Positions 1 through 10,227 of a DNA stretch of 64,000 nt are shown here, one piece after another; positions within the stretch are counted from its first letter, which is position 1, and every line of letters begins with the position of its first letter. The notes under the pieces were generated by a model that was not told where the DNA came from, did no database searches, and saw only the letters and a program-made list of their open reading frames with translations. Location: assembly GCA_963920705.1 (NCBI GenBank), contig OY987239.1, positions 186,001 to 250,000 on the forward strand, given 5' to 3'. Source of the DNA: Odiellus spinosus (Eukaryota; Arthropoda; Arachnida; Opiliones; Phalangiidae). Position numbers and translations under genes: made by a program.

Positions 1-1408
1 ATGCTGTGGAATTTGGATACGTCATAATGGAAATTTTCGAAGTTCATCACTACGCTGAAAGACTCCGCTACGTTAAAGGGAAGGATCCAGGTTCATTTGG
101 AGGCTACATCAATACCTTGTTGAAGTTGAAAATGCAAGATTCGGGATGGCCGAGAGAAGTGAAAACGGAAGCCGAAAAATCCGAATATTTGAGGGCGATC
201 AAGGAGAGGGAAGACATTGATACAGAGTTGCCAGATTCCGCGCACCGAATTATAGTACAACGATTCGATTTGGATCGTATTTCTAGAATTTGAGATCGTA
301 CGGGGAAAAACAAGTGGGATAAGACAGGTTATACATATTACACTCTGCCTAGATTGATATCGTCAAGGCCAAAAACGTCCTTTCTCGTAGCTTTATTTAT
401 ATATATTTATAGAGGAAAGGGGGACGGAGTTGTAACGATGAGGCGAGTGATGAGAGATGCCCCCAAAGGAGGGGATGACACGGAAATATGGGAGAGAGGG
501 TAGAGGGGTATGTTAGAAGTGATTTCTTTGAGATTCCGATTTTTATTAGAAGTGAATTTTTTAAATATTGTATAATTAGCACCATTTTTCGCTACTAAAC
601 CTAAATTTTTAGTAGGATCGTACATCGGATCGTATTTGACTGTAGGATCGTATTTTAGGTGTACGATCCCGACTTCGGATCGTATATCGTACAAAGGCCT
701 TAATTATCGTACAAATACGATCCAGATCGTACATCTGGCAACGCTGCATTGATATTAAAGCTGTCAACACCTACGAAGCCTACATATCCATTGTCACAGA
801 TCCGACTATTGAACTGACCCTTATGCGACCTTTCAATGACGAGGTTTTTATGTTGTCTTACAAATACAAGAAAGACTTTTGTCCGACGTACTACAAAGGC
901 TCGCCTGTGGTTGGTTGCTTCGTTAGCTCCTATGGCCGCATTGTCTTGTTTCTAACCTTGCAACAGTTGGGCACCAAGGTTTTATATTATGACACAGACT
1001 CTGTTTTTTTTTGTCCGAAAGAACAATGGCAAAACAAATTTTCCACCCCTCGGTCAATTTATGGGAGACTGGACCGACGAAGTTCCGGGCACTTATATCA
1101 CTGATTTTGTGTGTTCAGGACCCAAATCGTATAGCTACAAAACAGCCGACAGTAAAAGCGTCACGAAAATGAAAGGCATTTCCCTCAATCGAAAAAATGA
1201 AGAAATTAACAATTTTGGTTCGATAAAAGCTGCCTTGGACAAACCAGAAACCACGTACTCGGTGGAGGTCCCCTTTAACGTGGTGCGCAACAAGAGTCAG
1301 GCGAAGCTTTTTCTGGGTAATTTAAAGAAGACTTTTGGTGTCACCTTTGATAAAAGAATTATCAAAGATGATTATTCGACAGTTCCCTTTGGATATTTGA
1401 ACGAATAA
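1..1408 (+). pseudogene. Maverick/Polinton-type protein-primed DNA polymerase B, broken and 5'-truncated
   Basis: This is the remains of a family-B DNA polymerase of the protein-primed kind used by Maverick/Polinton elements and their viral relatives. The left window edge lies inside the gene. Positions 3-270 read an open palm/exonuclease-side segment containing DPGSFGGYINTLLKLK and SGWP, typical of this family. It is then interrupted at about 271-724 by a TIR-bounded insertion, and the segment with the KxxxNSxYG-like polymerase motif B is missing. Coding resumes near 748 and reaches the catalytic motif C, YYDTDS (about 988-1005). A frameshift near 1040-1060 moves the rest into another frame (to the stop at 1406-1408), where the thumb region is recognisable. 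It is followed 1 bp later by the BIR reading frame. The insertion, the internal loss and the frameshift make it non-functional. Family assignment is from motifs only. Confidence 0.82.
271..724. mobile_element. MITE-like insertion inside the polymerase pseudogene
   Basis: About 454 bp lie between inverted copies of TGGATCGTATTT (271-282) and AAATACGATCCA (713-724). The interior repeats GGATCGTA/TACGATCC several times, most densely at 610-735. It separates two recognisable parts of the polymerase gene, which argues for an insertion rather than ancestral sequence. I see no reading frame of interest inside and no clean target-site duplication, so the exact ends are uncertain. Confidence 0.45.
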
Positions 1409-1409
1409 C

Positions 1410-1757
1410 ATGTATCGTGAAAGTAAAAGATTGGAAAGCTTTAACAATATCAATTGGTTGACGGCCTCGAAACACTTGCCCCGCCACTCGTATCTAGCTT
1501 CGGAACTGGCTGAAGCGGGTTTTTTCTACTAGAACGAAGGCTGTAAGACTAGATGTTTCTGTTGTCACAATGAATTTGACTGGAGCGAAAGCAGCAGGGC
1601 TGAATATCCACTGAGCGTACATCAAAGACAAGCACCGTTTTGCGCCTTTTTACTCGATATGGATAAAACTAATTTGAAAGCGTACGAAGAAGCGCATCAA
1701 GAACAAGTTGGGAAACCAAAATATAGCCTCCCCGACCCTGACGTTAAGGTAACATAA
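1410..1757 (+). pseudogene. BIR-domain (IAP-like) reading frame with one in-frame stop
   Basis: An ATG at 1410, immediately after the polymerase stop, opens a 115-codon frame that folds as one baculovirus-IAP repeat. It has an N-terminal RLESF, an AGFFY motif, and a zinc-binding set C49-x2-C52-x18-H71-x6-C78. The basic/aromatic spacing and the PFCAFL ending are typical of BIR domains. Codon 41 is TAG (1530-1532), directly after the AGFFY motif, so the copy as read is interrupted. No RING or second BIR follows, and the frame ends at TAA 1755-1757 in a CCTAA-type run. BIR proteins bind caspases or other BIR partners. Here the gene probably belonged to the Maverick-like element, given the tight spacing to its polymerase. 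Cellular origin by capture is an inference. Confidence 0.75.
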
Positions 1758-2078
1758 CCTAACCTAACCTAACCTTACCTAAAATAAAAGATGAAAAGAA
1801 ATGTGGAGTATTGGAAGAGTAGAAGAAACAGCGTGCATTTCAATCACACTTCTCTATTTCCCATCTAGGTTACGGAGTATAAGTATTTTCCCTTAACCTC
1901 AAGGATTCTGAGAATGCAAAAGTGTATCCTGCGTTACCCATAATTATATGCGGCCGGTCGTAGACTTTTTAATACACACACCAAATGAAATGTCCTGCAT
2001 TACCCATAATTATTTGCGGCAGGGCATAGATTTCTTAATAGACACACCAAATGAAATGTTTATTTTCTAAGTATATAT
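1758..2078. other. Intergenic, short CCTAA run and a ~75 bp direct duplication
   Basis: Starts with a CCTAACCTAA-type run (about 1750-1785). A segment beginning GCGTTACCCATAATTAT near 1931 recurs in diverged form near 1993, each copy ending in ACACACCAAATGAAATGT. No gene is visible. Confidence 0.6.
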
Positions 2079-3770
2079 GTAAAATACAAGTTCTTGTAAT
2101 ATAAATTAACACTTGAGTATAGGCTGTACTGTGTGATTATCTTTGCTAATCCACTGATTTGATAAAGACAAAGAATTTAGTCTGGGATGGCAAGAAAGAC
2201 AAGGAATGAACACAACGAAGATGTAGTAGCAAGTTCCTTTTGGACAAACCAAGAAATATTGTAGACTGAATGTCCCATTTACAACCCATTGTTGGTAGAT
2301 GATTGGTAATTACTTCCGGTACAATTTTCGTCTGAAATTCTTGTTTTGATGTGCTAATAGAGGAACATTACTGATATTTTCATCATACAAGTGATCCCAG
2401 TCATTGGAAGAATCCAAGGATGGAGATGGTCGAGAGGTTATTTTCCAAACCGGCTGACAAGACGTTAGCTTCCACACCTATTATAAAAAATATCTTAAAA
2501 GACTGAAAGTAGACTAATTTCCATACCGTTAGTACTTATATTTGATAGCTGCTTTTATGTTTACAATTACGAGGTAGTATGAAGAACTGCCGAGCTTTTA
2601 CTGACTGTAGGTATCTCACATGTCGAATTCGAAAACGCTAACTGCTTGCACGTTTCAATTCTTCGTAGCCGGGCCGTCTCTTTCTGGTGATAAATGAAAG
2701 CCGGGTCGCTGCTCTGTTGACTTCAAATGGTGATAACATTCTGCGCTGGTTGATTATCTCCCTTGAGTCATTATAGCTCTCTTTCGTCTGGTCTGGCCTC
2801 GTCTCCTCTTGTCTGGTCTGGTCTACTGGTCTCGAAGTTCACAGTACACGGCTTATTTCGATTATGAAAATAATCGGAAATGTTTCTTGGTTTTATAGTG
2901 GAGAAAACTGAAGTCTATTTTTTTTCCAGCATCAGAATGTAAAATACAAGTTCTTGTAATATAAATTAACACTTGAGTATAGGCTGTACTGTGTGATTAT
3001 CTTTGATAATCCACTGATTTGATAAAGACGAAGAATTTAGTCTGGGATGGCAAGGAAGACAAGGAATGAAATCGACGAAGATATGGTAGCAAGTTCCTCT
3101 TGGACAAACCAAGGAATATTGTAGACTGAATGTTCCATTTACAACCCATTGTCGGTAGATGATTGGTAATTACTTCCGGTAAAATTTTCGTCTGAAATTC
3201 TTGATTTGACGTGCTAACAGAGGGCCATTACTGATATTTTCATCATACAAGTGATCCCAGTCATTGGAAGAATCCAAGGATTGAGCTGGTTGAGAGGTTA
3301 TTCTCCAAACCGGTTACAAGACGTTAGCTTCCACTTCTATGATAAAAAAATATCTTAAAAGACTGAAAGTAGACTAATTTCCATACCGTTAGAATAGCTC
3401 CTTTTAGGTTTACAATTACGAGGCCGTATGAAAAACTGCCGAGCTTTTACTGACTGTAGGTATCTCATATGTCGAGTCCGAAAACACTAACTGCTTGCAA
3501 GTTTCAATTCTTCGTAGCCGGGCCGTCCCTTTCTTGTGATAAATGAAAGCCGTGTCGCTGCTCTGTTGACTTCAAATGGTGATAACATTCTATGCTGGTT
3601 GATTATCTCCCTTAAGTCATTATAGCTCTCTTTCGTCTGGTCTGGCCTCGTCTCGTCTCGTCTCGATCACTGTACACGGCTTATTTCGATTATGAAAAAA
3701 ATCGGAAATGTTTCTTGGTTTTATAGTGGAGAAAACTGAAGCCTATTTTTTTTCTCCAACATCAGATGTC
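2079..3770. repeat. Tandem duplication of a ~0.83-0.86 kb unit
   Basis: Unit A (about 2079-2938) and unit B (about 2939-3770) are strongly similar end to end. Both open with AAAATACAAGTTCTTGTAAT and close with TTTCTTGGTTTTATAGTGGA followed by a T-rich stretch. Unit A has an extra GTCTGGTCTGGTCTACTGG segment near 2815. I see no conserved reading frame in either copy, so this looks like a non-coding duplicated block, perhaps part of an unidentified repeat family. Confidence 0.8.
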
Positions 3771-4109
3771 CATTTTTTCTTCAAAATTTTTGTTTTTTTA
3801 ACACGGGAAACCTACTGTACTTTTGTTCAAGGAGAGTTTTCACCACTATCTTAAGAGGTTTAACATTTTGTATCAATCCGCCTCAGCTTTAAATCTTATA
3901 TCATTTCTATCTTGGATGCCCGTGTAAACGTACCTTTATTTAGATTCTTCAATCCACCCCAAGTTTGCAGCAAGCCTTAGCCTATACTGCCCGTTATACC
4001 TTTGCTTTTTGGACTAAATGATATATAAACAAGGCTTATGGCGTAAAATTTCGGTTTTTGGTGATACTCGGTCTATAGATACGCAATTAAATGACGGCCG
4101 AATCAGTAT
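3771..4109. other. Non-coding stretch with partial copy of the dispersed repeat
   Basis: No gene seen. Positions about 3945-4030 (containing AATCCACCCCAAGTTTGCAG) recur in diverged form at 4280-4355, inside the neighbouring dispersed repeat. Confidence 0.5.
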
Positions 4110-5030
4110 TTCGCGCTTATATATGCGCCGAAAAACGATAAACTAATTAAAAAATTCAATCCCATGATAAAAGAAACACCTACAATTTTAACAACGGTGG
4201 CTAAGCTAAAAAATTAAATCAATCTATCAAAATTATATACAAGAGTATAGACATTTGTATAAAACTTGTATTAGATTTTCAATCCACCCTGAGTTTGCAG
4301 CAAGCCTAAGCCTAGAGTACCGTTATACCTATGCTTTTTAACTAAATGGTATATGGAAAATAGCTTAGCGCGTGCTGCCAACTCTAGCTGGTATCATAAC
4401 GCTCATTTTTCTTTAAATTTTGGACTATTTCTTAAACATCTTCTAAACTATCTCCAATTTTAAATTTAATTTTCAACTAAATTATAAATTAAATTAAGTG
4501 AAACAATTGTAATATTTTTAATTACATTTTAAATTAATATTACGTTTCAATTCACCAAAAGATATCCCGGCATAAGGCAACTTTACACTTTACGCTTCCA
4601 AAGAGACTATAAAAGCGAATCGAATGCCATTATATAGTATCCGATTGTGGTAAGAACTGGTGGACACCCCACCTTATCAAAGCTCAAAGGTTCTGGCATT
4701 GAGTGTTCACGTGTCAGTCAATTTACTCTTGGGGGCGATGTTTGGAGAGTGGATGGTTGACGTGGACCATATTAGTGAGGGACGCCTCGGAAACTGGAGG
4801 TTGGACCTTGGTGTGTGGATGGTCGGAGGTGATTATAACAGTGGGAGACGTCCCATTGCCTATAATCGCCTTCAACTGTCCAACATCGAGGTTTGACCGT
4901 AAAGTGGATGGTGGAAGGTGATAATATGCAATTGGAGACGTCCTGTTGCATATCATTGCACGACACTTGAAACTTAATGTGGCAGTCACGCTTAAAGGAG
5001 GTAATTCCCGTTAAACGGAATTGAACGATA
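4110..5030 (+). repeat. Dispersed repeat, copy 1 (inverted partner at 42310-43275)
   Basis: The block matches, with divergence, the reverse complement of 42310-43275 over most of its length. Shared landmarks include GGCTAAGCTAAAAAATTAAA (about 4198), the AATCCACCCTGA/TTTGCAGCAAG segment (about 4280), and the region around 4735-4920 that describes a GA-rich/CT-rich alternation ending GATGGTGGAAGGTGAT. Open frames here are not conserved between the copies, so I treat it as a non-coding transposon-like repeat of unknown class. Confidence 0.7.
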
Positions 5031-5229
5031 AGCGGGTATGATAATGTCTCTAGACTTTTGGCTCCACGAGCTCGGTCACGTGATATCCGGTTACACCGGA
5101 AATTGTGTACACCGGAAATTGTGTACACCGGAAGCCACAAACACACACACACACAGACTGACACGACGAACGTAATACCTCCCCGTGAGGTAAAAATTGG
5201 CCAAGGAAGCTGTGGAAAAACTAACCATT
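5031..5229. repeat. 16-bp minisatellite and (CA)n
   Basis: ACACCGGAAATTGTGT is repeated about three times (5090-5135), followed by a short (CA)n run at 5137-5155. No gene. Confidence 0.65.
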
Positions 5230-5414
5230 TTGATGAAAACATATTTTGAGGTTTTTGGAAACATTACGCGAGGTGGTATAAGATGGATTTTGTATATCCC
5301 TGTCGAGGATCGGACCAATTGGAATTTTGTCAATCATTTCCGTTTTAAAAATAGAATTAGAGATTTTGAGCTTAAATTTGAAAAATATCGTGTCGAATCA
5401 AATATCAAGCCCCA

Positions 5415-5963
5415 ATGCAGCTATTGGTGAGTGGTCCAACCACGAGTGGCAAAACCACGTAGATATTTAACCTTTTAAAAAACGCCGACATTTTAATTGA
5501 ACCTCCACCCAATAGGATCGTGTACTGTTATAAAGAGTACCAACAAAAATTTAAAGACATGCAGAAAGAGATAAAAAATTAGGAGTTTATAGAAGGATTG
5601 CCACCAGAAGATCCCAATATTTGGGATGAAAATTTGCATAATTTTTTAATTATAGACGACTTGGCCTTTACCTGCTATAAAAACGCGCACATTGTTAGTA
5701 TCTATTGTGTGTCCTCGCACCATAAAAATGTGTCAGTGGCTTTGTTAACTCAAAATCTATTTGGGCAAGGAAAAGAAAGCCGAACAATTAGCCTTAATTC
5801 CTCATATATCATATGTTTCAAAAATCCTCGCGATGGAAGTCAAATACACTACTTGAGTAGACAAATATTTCCCCATAACAAAAATCTCGTGGCCAAAGCT
5901 TTTCATCTAGTGACGGCTGCTAATCGGGTAAAGGAACAATACTTTGGGAGTAATTCAAAATGA
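5415..5963 (+). pseudogene. Maverick/Polinton packaging ATPase (FtsK/HerA-A32 type), two in-frame stops
   Basis: The frame from ATG 5415 carries a Walker A motif (SGPTTSGKTT, about 5430-5459). A Walker B LLIIDDL-like motif (FLIIDDL, about 5643-5663) follows, then SHHKNVS, QNLF and FKNPRD, the signature order of the genome-packaging ATPases of Mavericks and related viruses. These enzymes pump DNA into capsids. A TAG at 5460-5462, right after Walker A, and another at 5580-5582 break it. Sequence just upstream (about 5230-5414) looks like the N-terminal part in a different frame, implying a frameshift near 5410. The stop at 5961-5963 overlaps an ATG at 5960. Same strand as the polymerase remnant, so probably one decayed element. 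Conserved motifs make the assignment firm even though the copy is dead. Confidence 0.83.
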
Positions 5964-6402
5964 TTTATTTTATCGTGAAAAAGTTGCTAAACTGGTTTTA
6001 TGCGTAGTAATATTTTTGAACAAAACGTTTTGGTTAATTTTATTTTTACCCATTTTGTTACTTTACCATTTATATACCAAGTTTAAACATAGGAATTCAA
6101 TCTGTTGCGAATGTCCGGGATTAGTCCGTCTTTATTTTCACGATTCACAGTTTCGTCTAGTATATTTTTTTATTTGGTGTAATTCTTTGCACTTTATTAT
6201 TTTTCTTGTAAAGGCCTTATTATCATTTAATCTTAAAAAAGTAAAAATGCTGTATTATTCAGCCTTGTTTGTCTTAACTTCAGTTTTAGGTGCGGGTTAC
6301 GGCAGTGATGGGCAAAACAGCATTCTATATTTTGATCTAAATTCGCTTCAAATAAAGCAAATTTCGAAAACCGCAAGGGACCCCATCCTTCGTGTTAGGT
6401 AG
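5960..6402 (+). other. Hydrophobic reading frame next to the packaging ATPase, unrecognised
   Basis: After the ATPase stop, a frame running to 6402 encodes several hydrophobic stretches and then a more polar end (GQNSILYFDLNSLQ, about 6316-6357). The ATG overlapping the ATPase stop (5960) opens only 15 codons before TAG. The long frame has no ATG at the matching place. It could be a decayed neighbouring Maverick gene with a frameshift, or chance. I cannot assign a family. Confidence 0.2.
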
Positions 6403-7480
6403 TGTTTCCTTCTTTTAGTGTTCTGAGTTACTCACTAGTTTTAAAGTTGTTTTTGATTATAAAATCTATATAATTCAGGACATGATTTGAAAATCGTTCC
6501 GTCTAACTACACACTTCTCTGAAATTAATTGAACAAAAGGCATATGATAACGAAGCATGTTTCCGTGAAATGAAAGTTCATATTCTTGATCAGGTTAAAG
6601 ATGCGATTTAACATTAATCTTGGGTTTTTTCATACTTTTCATCATTCTATTGCTTCATTATTTAAAACACGATTTACGAAGACCCAAAAAGTTGATCGGG
6701 CATGTGAAGCATTTTCCGGGAGTCGTAAAAATGCTTCGGAGTTACCCCGCTTCGCTTCTGATGTGAACATATCAACACTCTTGCGCCAAAAAATGTCCCG
6801 TTTCTCCCTAGCTCAAAGGCGCTCGAAGCATTTTCCGGGAGTTGTAAAAATGGTTCGAGGTTACCCGCTTCGCTTCTCTCGTGAATAGATCCACGCTCTT
6901 GCCGCAAAAGTGTCTCGTCTCTCTCTAACTCAAAGGCGCTCGAATTATTATCTCAGGGAAGCGAAAGTGCTTCTGGTTTTGGTGTTTTCATTATATTAAC
7001 AAAGTGCATGTTCCGTCTGTTACTTCAAAGCGTGTTTTGTATCGTGAAGGAGATTTAAAGTATTCGCAGTAATTTGTAACGCAATTATAATTTCTGCACA
7101 AACACGTTGTGATGGCGCCACCAGTATTATAGCGTGGTTTTTCTGGTTGAAGGTGCAAATAGGCCAAAATATTATAGCTTGAAGGGGTGGTATGATGGAA
7201 CTGTGGCCCAAATGACATATCAAATTTGATAAAGTGTCGTCACATATTCGAATTTAGCGTGGCGTTTATGGACTATGATAGAATTGATTTTTCCTTAGTG
7301 ATAAGCGGTTCACAACCAATAATGATTAAATACCCTAAATCAGGATTTAATTGGTGTTTGTAGGTTAGGCTTGTCTGGATTTTATTATTTATCACTCTTA
7401 TTCCGTTTAGAAGAGTTAAAAGATACAAAGGCTGATTATACACATTGATAATCCGGGTCTACCACCATACATCGACCAAT
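6403..7480. other. Non-coding stretch with a ~123 bp tandem duplication
   Basis: Positions about 6706-6830 and 6829-6945 are two diverged copies, sharing GAAGCATTTTCCGGGAGT and CTCAAAGGCGCTCGAA. The remainder to the tRNA array shows no gene or RNA I can support. Confidence 0.6.
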
Positions 7481-7563
7481 GTTGTAGATTTCTGAACTTT
7501 AATCCCGGATATGATATTCTCAAAACGTATAGTCTTCGATCCTCAAAAGTCAAGCTTTTAATC

Positions 7564-7635
7564 TGCGGATACCGGGGATCGAGCCCGGGGCTTCCCGCAT
7601 GCGAAGCGTACGCTCTACCACTGAGCTATATCCCC
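7564..7635 (-). tRNA. tRNA-Ala-like copy 1, anticodon CGC, degenerate
   Basis: Cloverleaf order is kept, but the acceptor and anticodon stems have mismatches (stem reads TACGC against GCGGG) and the T-loop is altered. Probably a pseudogene. Confidence 0.5.
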
Positions 7636-7721
7636 ACGTCACTACAATTCTGAGCTTTAATCCCGGATATGATATTCTCAAAACGAATAGTCTTCGATCC
7701 TCAAAAATTACGCTTTTAATC

Positions 7722-7793
7722 AGGTGGTACCGGGGTACGAACCAGGGGCTTCACGCATGCAAAGCGGGCGCTCTACCACTGAGCTATACCCCC
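7722..7793 (-). tRNA. tRNA-Ala-like copy 2, anticodon TGC, degenerate
   Basis: Anticodon loop TTTGCAT. The B box carries a TTCG to TACG-type change on the plus strand (GGTACGAACC), and the acceptor 3' side is diverged. Confidence 0.5.
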
Positions 7794-7879
7794 ACGTCAC
7801 TACAATTCTGAGCTTTAATACCGGATATGATATTCTCAAAACGGATAGTCTTCGATCCTCAAAAGGTAGGCTTTTAATC

Positions 7880-7951
7880 TAGAGATACCGGGGTTCGAAC
7901 ACCGGTCTTCCCGCATGCGAATCGGGCGCTCTATCACTGAGCTATACTCCC
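7880..7951 (-). tRNA. tRNA-Ala-like copy 3, anticodon CGC, degenerate
   Basis: Loop TTCGCAT. Mismatches in the anticodon stem (CCCGA), T stem and acceptor. Confidence 0.5.
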
Positions 7952-8020
7952 ACGACCCTTCCCGGATATGTTCTGCTCAAAACGAATAGTCTTCGATCCT
8001 AAAAAAATAAGCGTTTAATC

Positions 8021-8092
8021 TGGAGATACCGGAGTTCGAACCCGGGGCTTCCCGCATGTGAAGCGGTCGCTCTACCACTGAGCTATACCCGC
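8021..8092 (-). tRNA. tRNA-like copy 4, anticodon mutated to CAC (Val-type)
   Basis: Body as in the other Ala copies, but the loop reads TTCACAT, giving anticodon CAC. The anticodon stem also has a change (ACCGC). The acceptor retains the G3:U70 pair. Confidence 0.5.
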
Positions 8093-8179
8093 CACATCCC
8101 TTTGTTTATGAGCTTTAATCCCGGATATGTTATTCTCATAACGAATAGTCTTCGATCCTCAAAAATTAAGCTTTTAATT

Positions 8180-8251
8180 TGGAGATACCGGGGTTCGAAC
8201 ACGGGGCTTCCCGCATGCGAAGCGGGCGCTCTAGCCCTGCGCTATACCCCC
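8180..8251 (-). tRNA. tRNA-Ala-like copy 5, anticodon CGC
   Basis: Acceptor and anticodon stems are good. The D arm is altered (AGCGCAGGGCT instead of AGCTCAGTGGT), which damages the A box. Confidence 0.5.
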
Positions 8252-8338
8252 AACGTCACTAAATTTCTGAGCTTTAATACCGGATATGTTATTCTCAAAA
8301 CGAATAGTCTTCGATCCTAAAAAGATAAGCTCTTAATC

Positions 8339-8410
8339 TGGGGATACCGGGGGTCCAACCCGGGGCTTCCCGCATGCGAAGCGGGCGCTCTACCACTGAG
8401 CTATACCCGC
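8339..8410 (-). tRNA. tRNA-Ala-like copy 6, anticodon CGC
   Basis: D arm and anticodon arm intact. The T loop is altered (GGTTGGACCC on the coding strand). Confidence 0.5.
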
Positions 8411-8497
8411 TACAGCCCTTCGTTTATGAGCTTTAATCCCGGATATGTTATTCTAAAAACGAATAGTCTTCGATCCTCAAAAATTAAGCTTTGAATC

Positions 8498-8569
8498 TGG
8501 TGGTACCGGGGTTCGAATCAGGGGCTTCACGCATGCGAAGCGGGCGCTCTTCCACTGAGCAATACCCCC
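8498..8569 (-). tRNA. tRNA-Ala-like copy 7, anticodon CGC
   Basis: Loop TTCGCAT. The 3' acceptor side reads TACCACC, and stem mismatches are present. Confidence 0.5.
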
Positions 8570-8655
8570 ACGTCACTACATTTCTGAACTTTAATCCCGG
8601 ATATGATATTCTCTAAACGTATAGTCTTCGATCCTCAAAGGTCAAGCTTTTAATC

Positions 8656-8727
8656 TGCAGATACCGGGGTTTGAACCCGGGGCTTCCCGAATGCGAAGCG
8701 GGCGCTCTAACACTGCGCTATACCGCC
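8656..8727 (-). tRNA. tRNA-Ala-like copy 8, anticodon CGC
   Basis: Anticodon stem has one mismatch (CCCGC/TCGGG), and the D arm is altered. Near-identical to copy 11, from which it is offset by 473 bp. Confidence 0.5.
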
Positions 8728-8813
8728 ACAGCCCCTCGTTTATGAGCTTTAATCCCGGATATGTTATTCTCAAAACGAATAGTCTTCGATTTTCGAAATT
8801 CAAGCTTTTAATC

Positions 8814-8884
8814 TGCAGATACCGGGGTTCGAACCCGGGGCTTCCCGCATGCGAAGCGCACGCTCTACCACTGAGCTATACCCC
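8814..8884 (-). tRNA. tRNA-Ala-like copy 9, anticodon CGC
   Basis: A and B boxes intact. The anticodon stem reads TGCGC against GCGGG, and the acceptor lacks one base. Near-identical to copy 12. Confidence 0.5.
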
Positions 8885-8970
8885 ACGTTACAATAATTCT
8901 GAGCTTTAATCCCGGATATGATATTCTCAAAACGAATAGTCTTCGATTCTCAAAAATTAAGCTTTTAATC

Positions 8971-9042
8971 AGGAGGTACCGGGGTTCGCACCAGGGGCTT
9001 CACGCATGCGAAGCGGGTGTTCTACCACTGAGCAATACCCCC
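8971..9042 (-). tRNA. tRNA-Ala-like copy 10, anticodon CGC, degenerate
   Basis: T loop changed (GGTGCGAACC on the coding strand), acceptor 3' side TACCTCC. Near-identical to copy 13. Confidence 0.45.
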
Positions 9043-9128
9043 ACGTCACTACATTTCTGAACTTTAATCCCGGATATGATATTCTCTAAACGTATAGTCT
9101 TCGATCCTCAAAGGTCAAGCTTTTAATC

Positions 9129-9200
9129 TGCAGATACCGGGGTTTGAACCCGGGGCTTCCCGAATGCGAAGCGGGCGCTCTAACACTGCGCTATACCGCC
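9129..9200 (-). tRNA. tRNA-Ala-like copy 11, anticodon CGC
   Basis: Duplicate of copy 8, with the same anticodon-stem mismatch and altered D arm. Confidence 0.5.
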
Positions 9201-9286
9201 ACAGCCCCTCGTTTATGATCTTTAATCCCGGATATGTTATTCTCAAAACGAATAGTCTTCGATTTTCGAAATTCAAGCTTTTAATC

Positions 9287-9357
9287 TGCAGATACCGGGG
9301 TTCGAACCCGGGGCTTCCCGCATGCGAAGCGCACGCTCTACCACTGAGCTATACCCC
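9287..9357 (-). tRNA. tRNA-Ala-like copy 12, anticodon CGC
   Basis: Duplicate of copy 9. A and B boxes intact, acceptor one base short. Confidence 0.5.
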
Positions 9358-9443
9358 ACGTTACAATAATTCTGAGCTTTAATCCCGGATATGATATTCT
9401 CAAAACGAATAGTCTTCGATTCTCAAAAATTAAGCTTTTAATC

Positions 9444-9515
9444 AGGAGGTACCGGGGTTCGCACCAGGGGCTTCACGCATGCGAAGCGGGTGCTCTACCA
9501 CTGAGCAATACCCCC
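9444..9515 (-). tRNA. tRNA-Ala-like copy 13, anticodon CGC, degenerate
   Basis: Duplicate of copy 10 with a changed T loop. Confidence 0.45.
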
Positions 9516-9601
9516 ACGTCACTACATTTCTGAACTTTAATCCCGGATATGATATTCTCAAAACGCATAGTCTTCGATCCTCAAAAGTTAAGTTCTTAAT
9601 C

Positions 9602-9673
9602 TGGAGATACCCGGGTTCGAACCCGGGGCTTCCCGCATGCAAAGCGGGCGCTCTACCATTGAGCTATACCCCC
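9602..9673 (-). tRNA. tRNA-Ala copy 14, anticodon TGC
   Basis: Near-complete cloverleaf, with a GGGGGTA/TATCTCC acceptor including G3:U70, D and anticodon arms, and A73. One base change each in the D loop and T stem. Confidence 0.65.
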
Positions 9674-9752
9674 CATACCCCTTCGTTTCTGAGCTTTAAT
9701 CCCGGATATGTTATTCTCAAAACGATTAGTCTCAAAAATTAAGCTTTTAATC

Positions 9753-9824
9753 AGGAGGTACCGGGGTTCGAACCAGGGGCTTCACGCATGCGAAGCGGGC
9801 GCTCTACCACTGAGCAATACCCCC
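9753..9824 (-). tRNA. tRNA-Ala-like copy 15, anticodon CGC
   Basis: B box intact. Acceptor and anticodon stems carry mismatches (GCGTG side). Confidence 0.5.
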
Positions 9825-9910
9825 ACGTCACTACATTTCTGAACTTTAATCCCGGATATGATATTCTCAAAACGTATAGTCTTCGATCCTCTAAAATTAA
9901 GCTTTTATTC

Positions 9911-9982
9911 TGGAGTTACCGGGGTTCGAACCCGGGACTTCACGCATGCGAAGCGGGCGCTCTAACACTGCGCTATACCCCC
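9911..9982 (-). tRNA. tRNA-Ala-like copy 16, anticodon CGC
   Basis: B box intact. D arm altered, acceptor 3' side TAACTCC. Confidence 0.5.
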
Positions 9983-10068
9983 AACGTCACTAGTTCCTGA
10001 GCTTTAATCCCGGATATGTTATTCTCAAGACGAATAGTCTTCGATCCTAAAAAGTTAAGCTCTTAATC

Positions 10069-10140
10069 TGGAGATACCGGGGTTCGAACCCGGGGCTTCC
10101 CGCATGCAAAGCGGGCGCTCTACCACTGAGCTATACCCCC
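10069..10140 (-). tRNA. tRNA-Ala copy 17, anticodon TGC, best-preserved copy
   Basis: This 72-nt copy folds perfectly. It has acceptor GGGGGTA/TATCTCC with the alanine identity pair G3:U70, D stem GCTC/GAGC, and anticodon stem CCCGC/GCGGG around TTTGCAT. A 5-nt variable loop, T stem CCGGG/CCCGG around TTCGAAC, and discriminator A73 complete it. A box TAGCTCAGTGG and B box GGTTCGAACC match pol III consensus. If any copy is functional, this is the best candidate. Confidence 0.8.
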
Positions 10141-10227
10141 CACATCCATTCGTTTCTGAGCTTTAATCCCGGATATGTTATTCTCAAGACGAATAGTGTT
10201 CGATGCTCAAAAATTAAGCGTTTAATC

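Noticed and set aside
8102-10000. Plus-strand open frames across the tRNA array
   Set aside because: They read through antisense tRNA sequence and shared spacers. No protein features.
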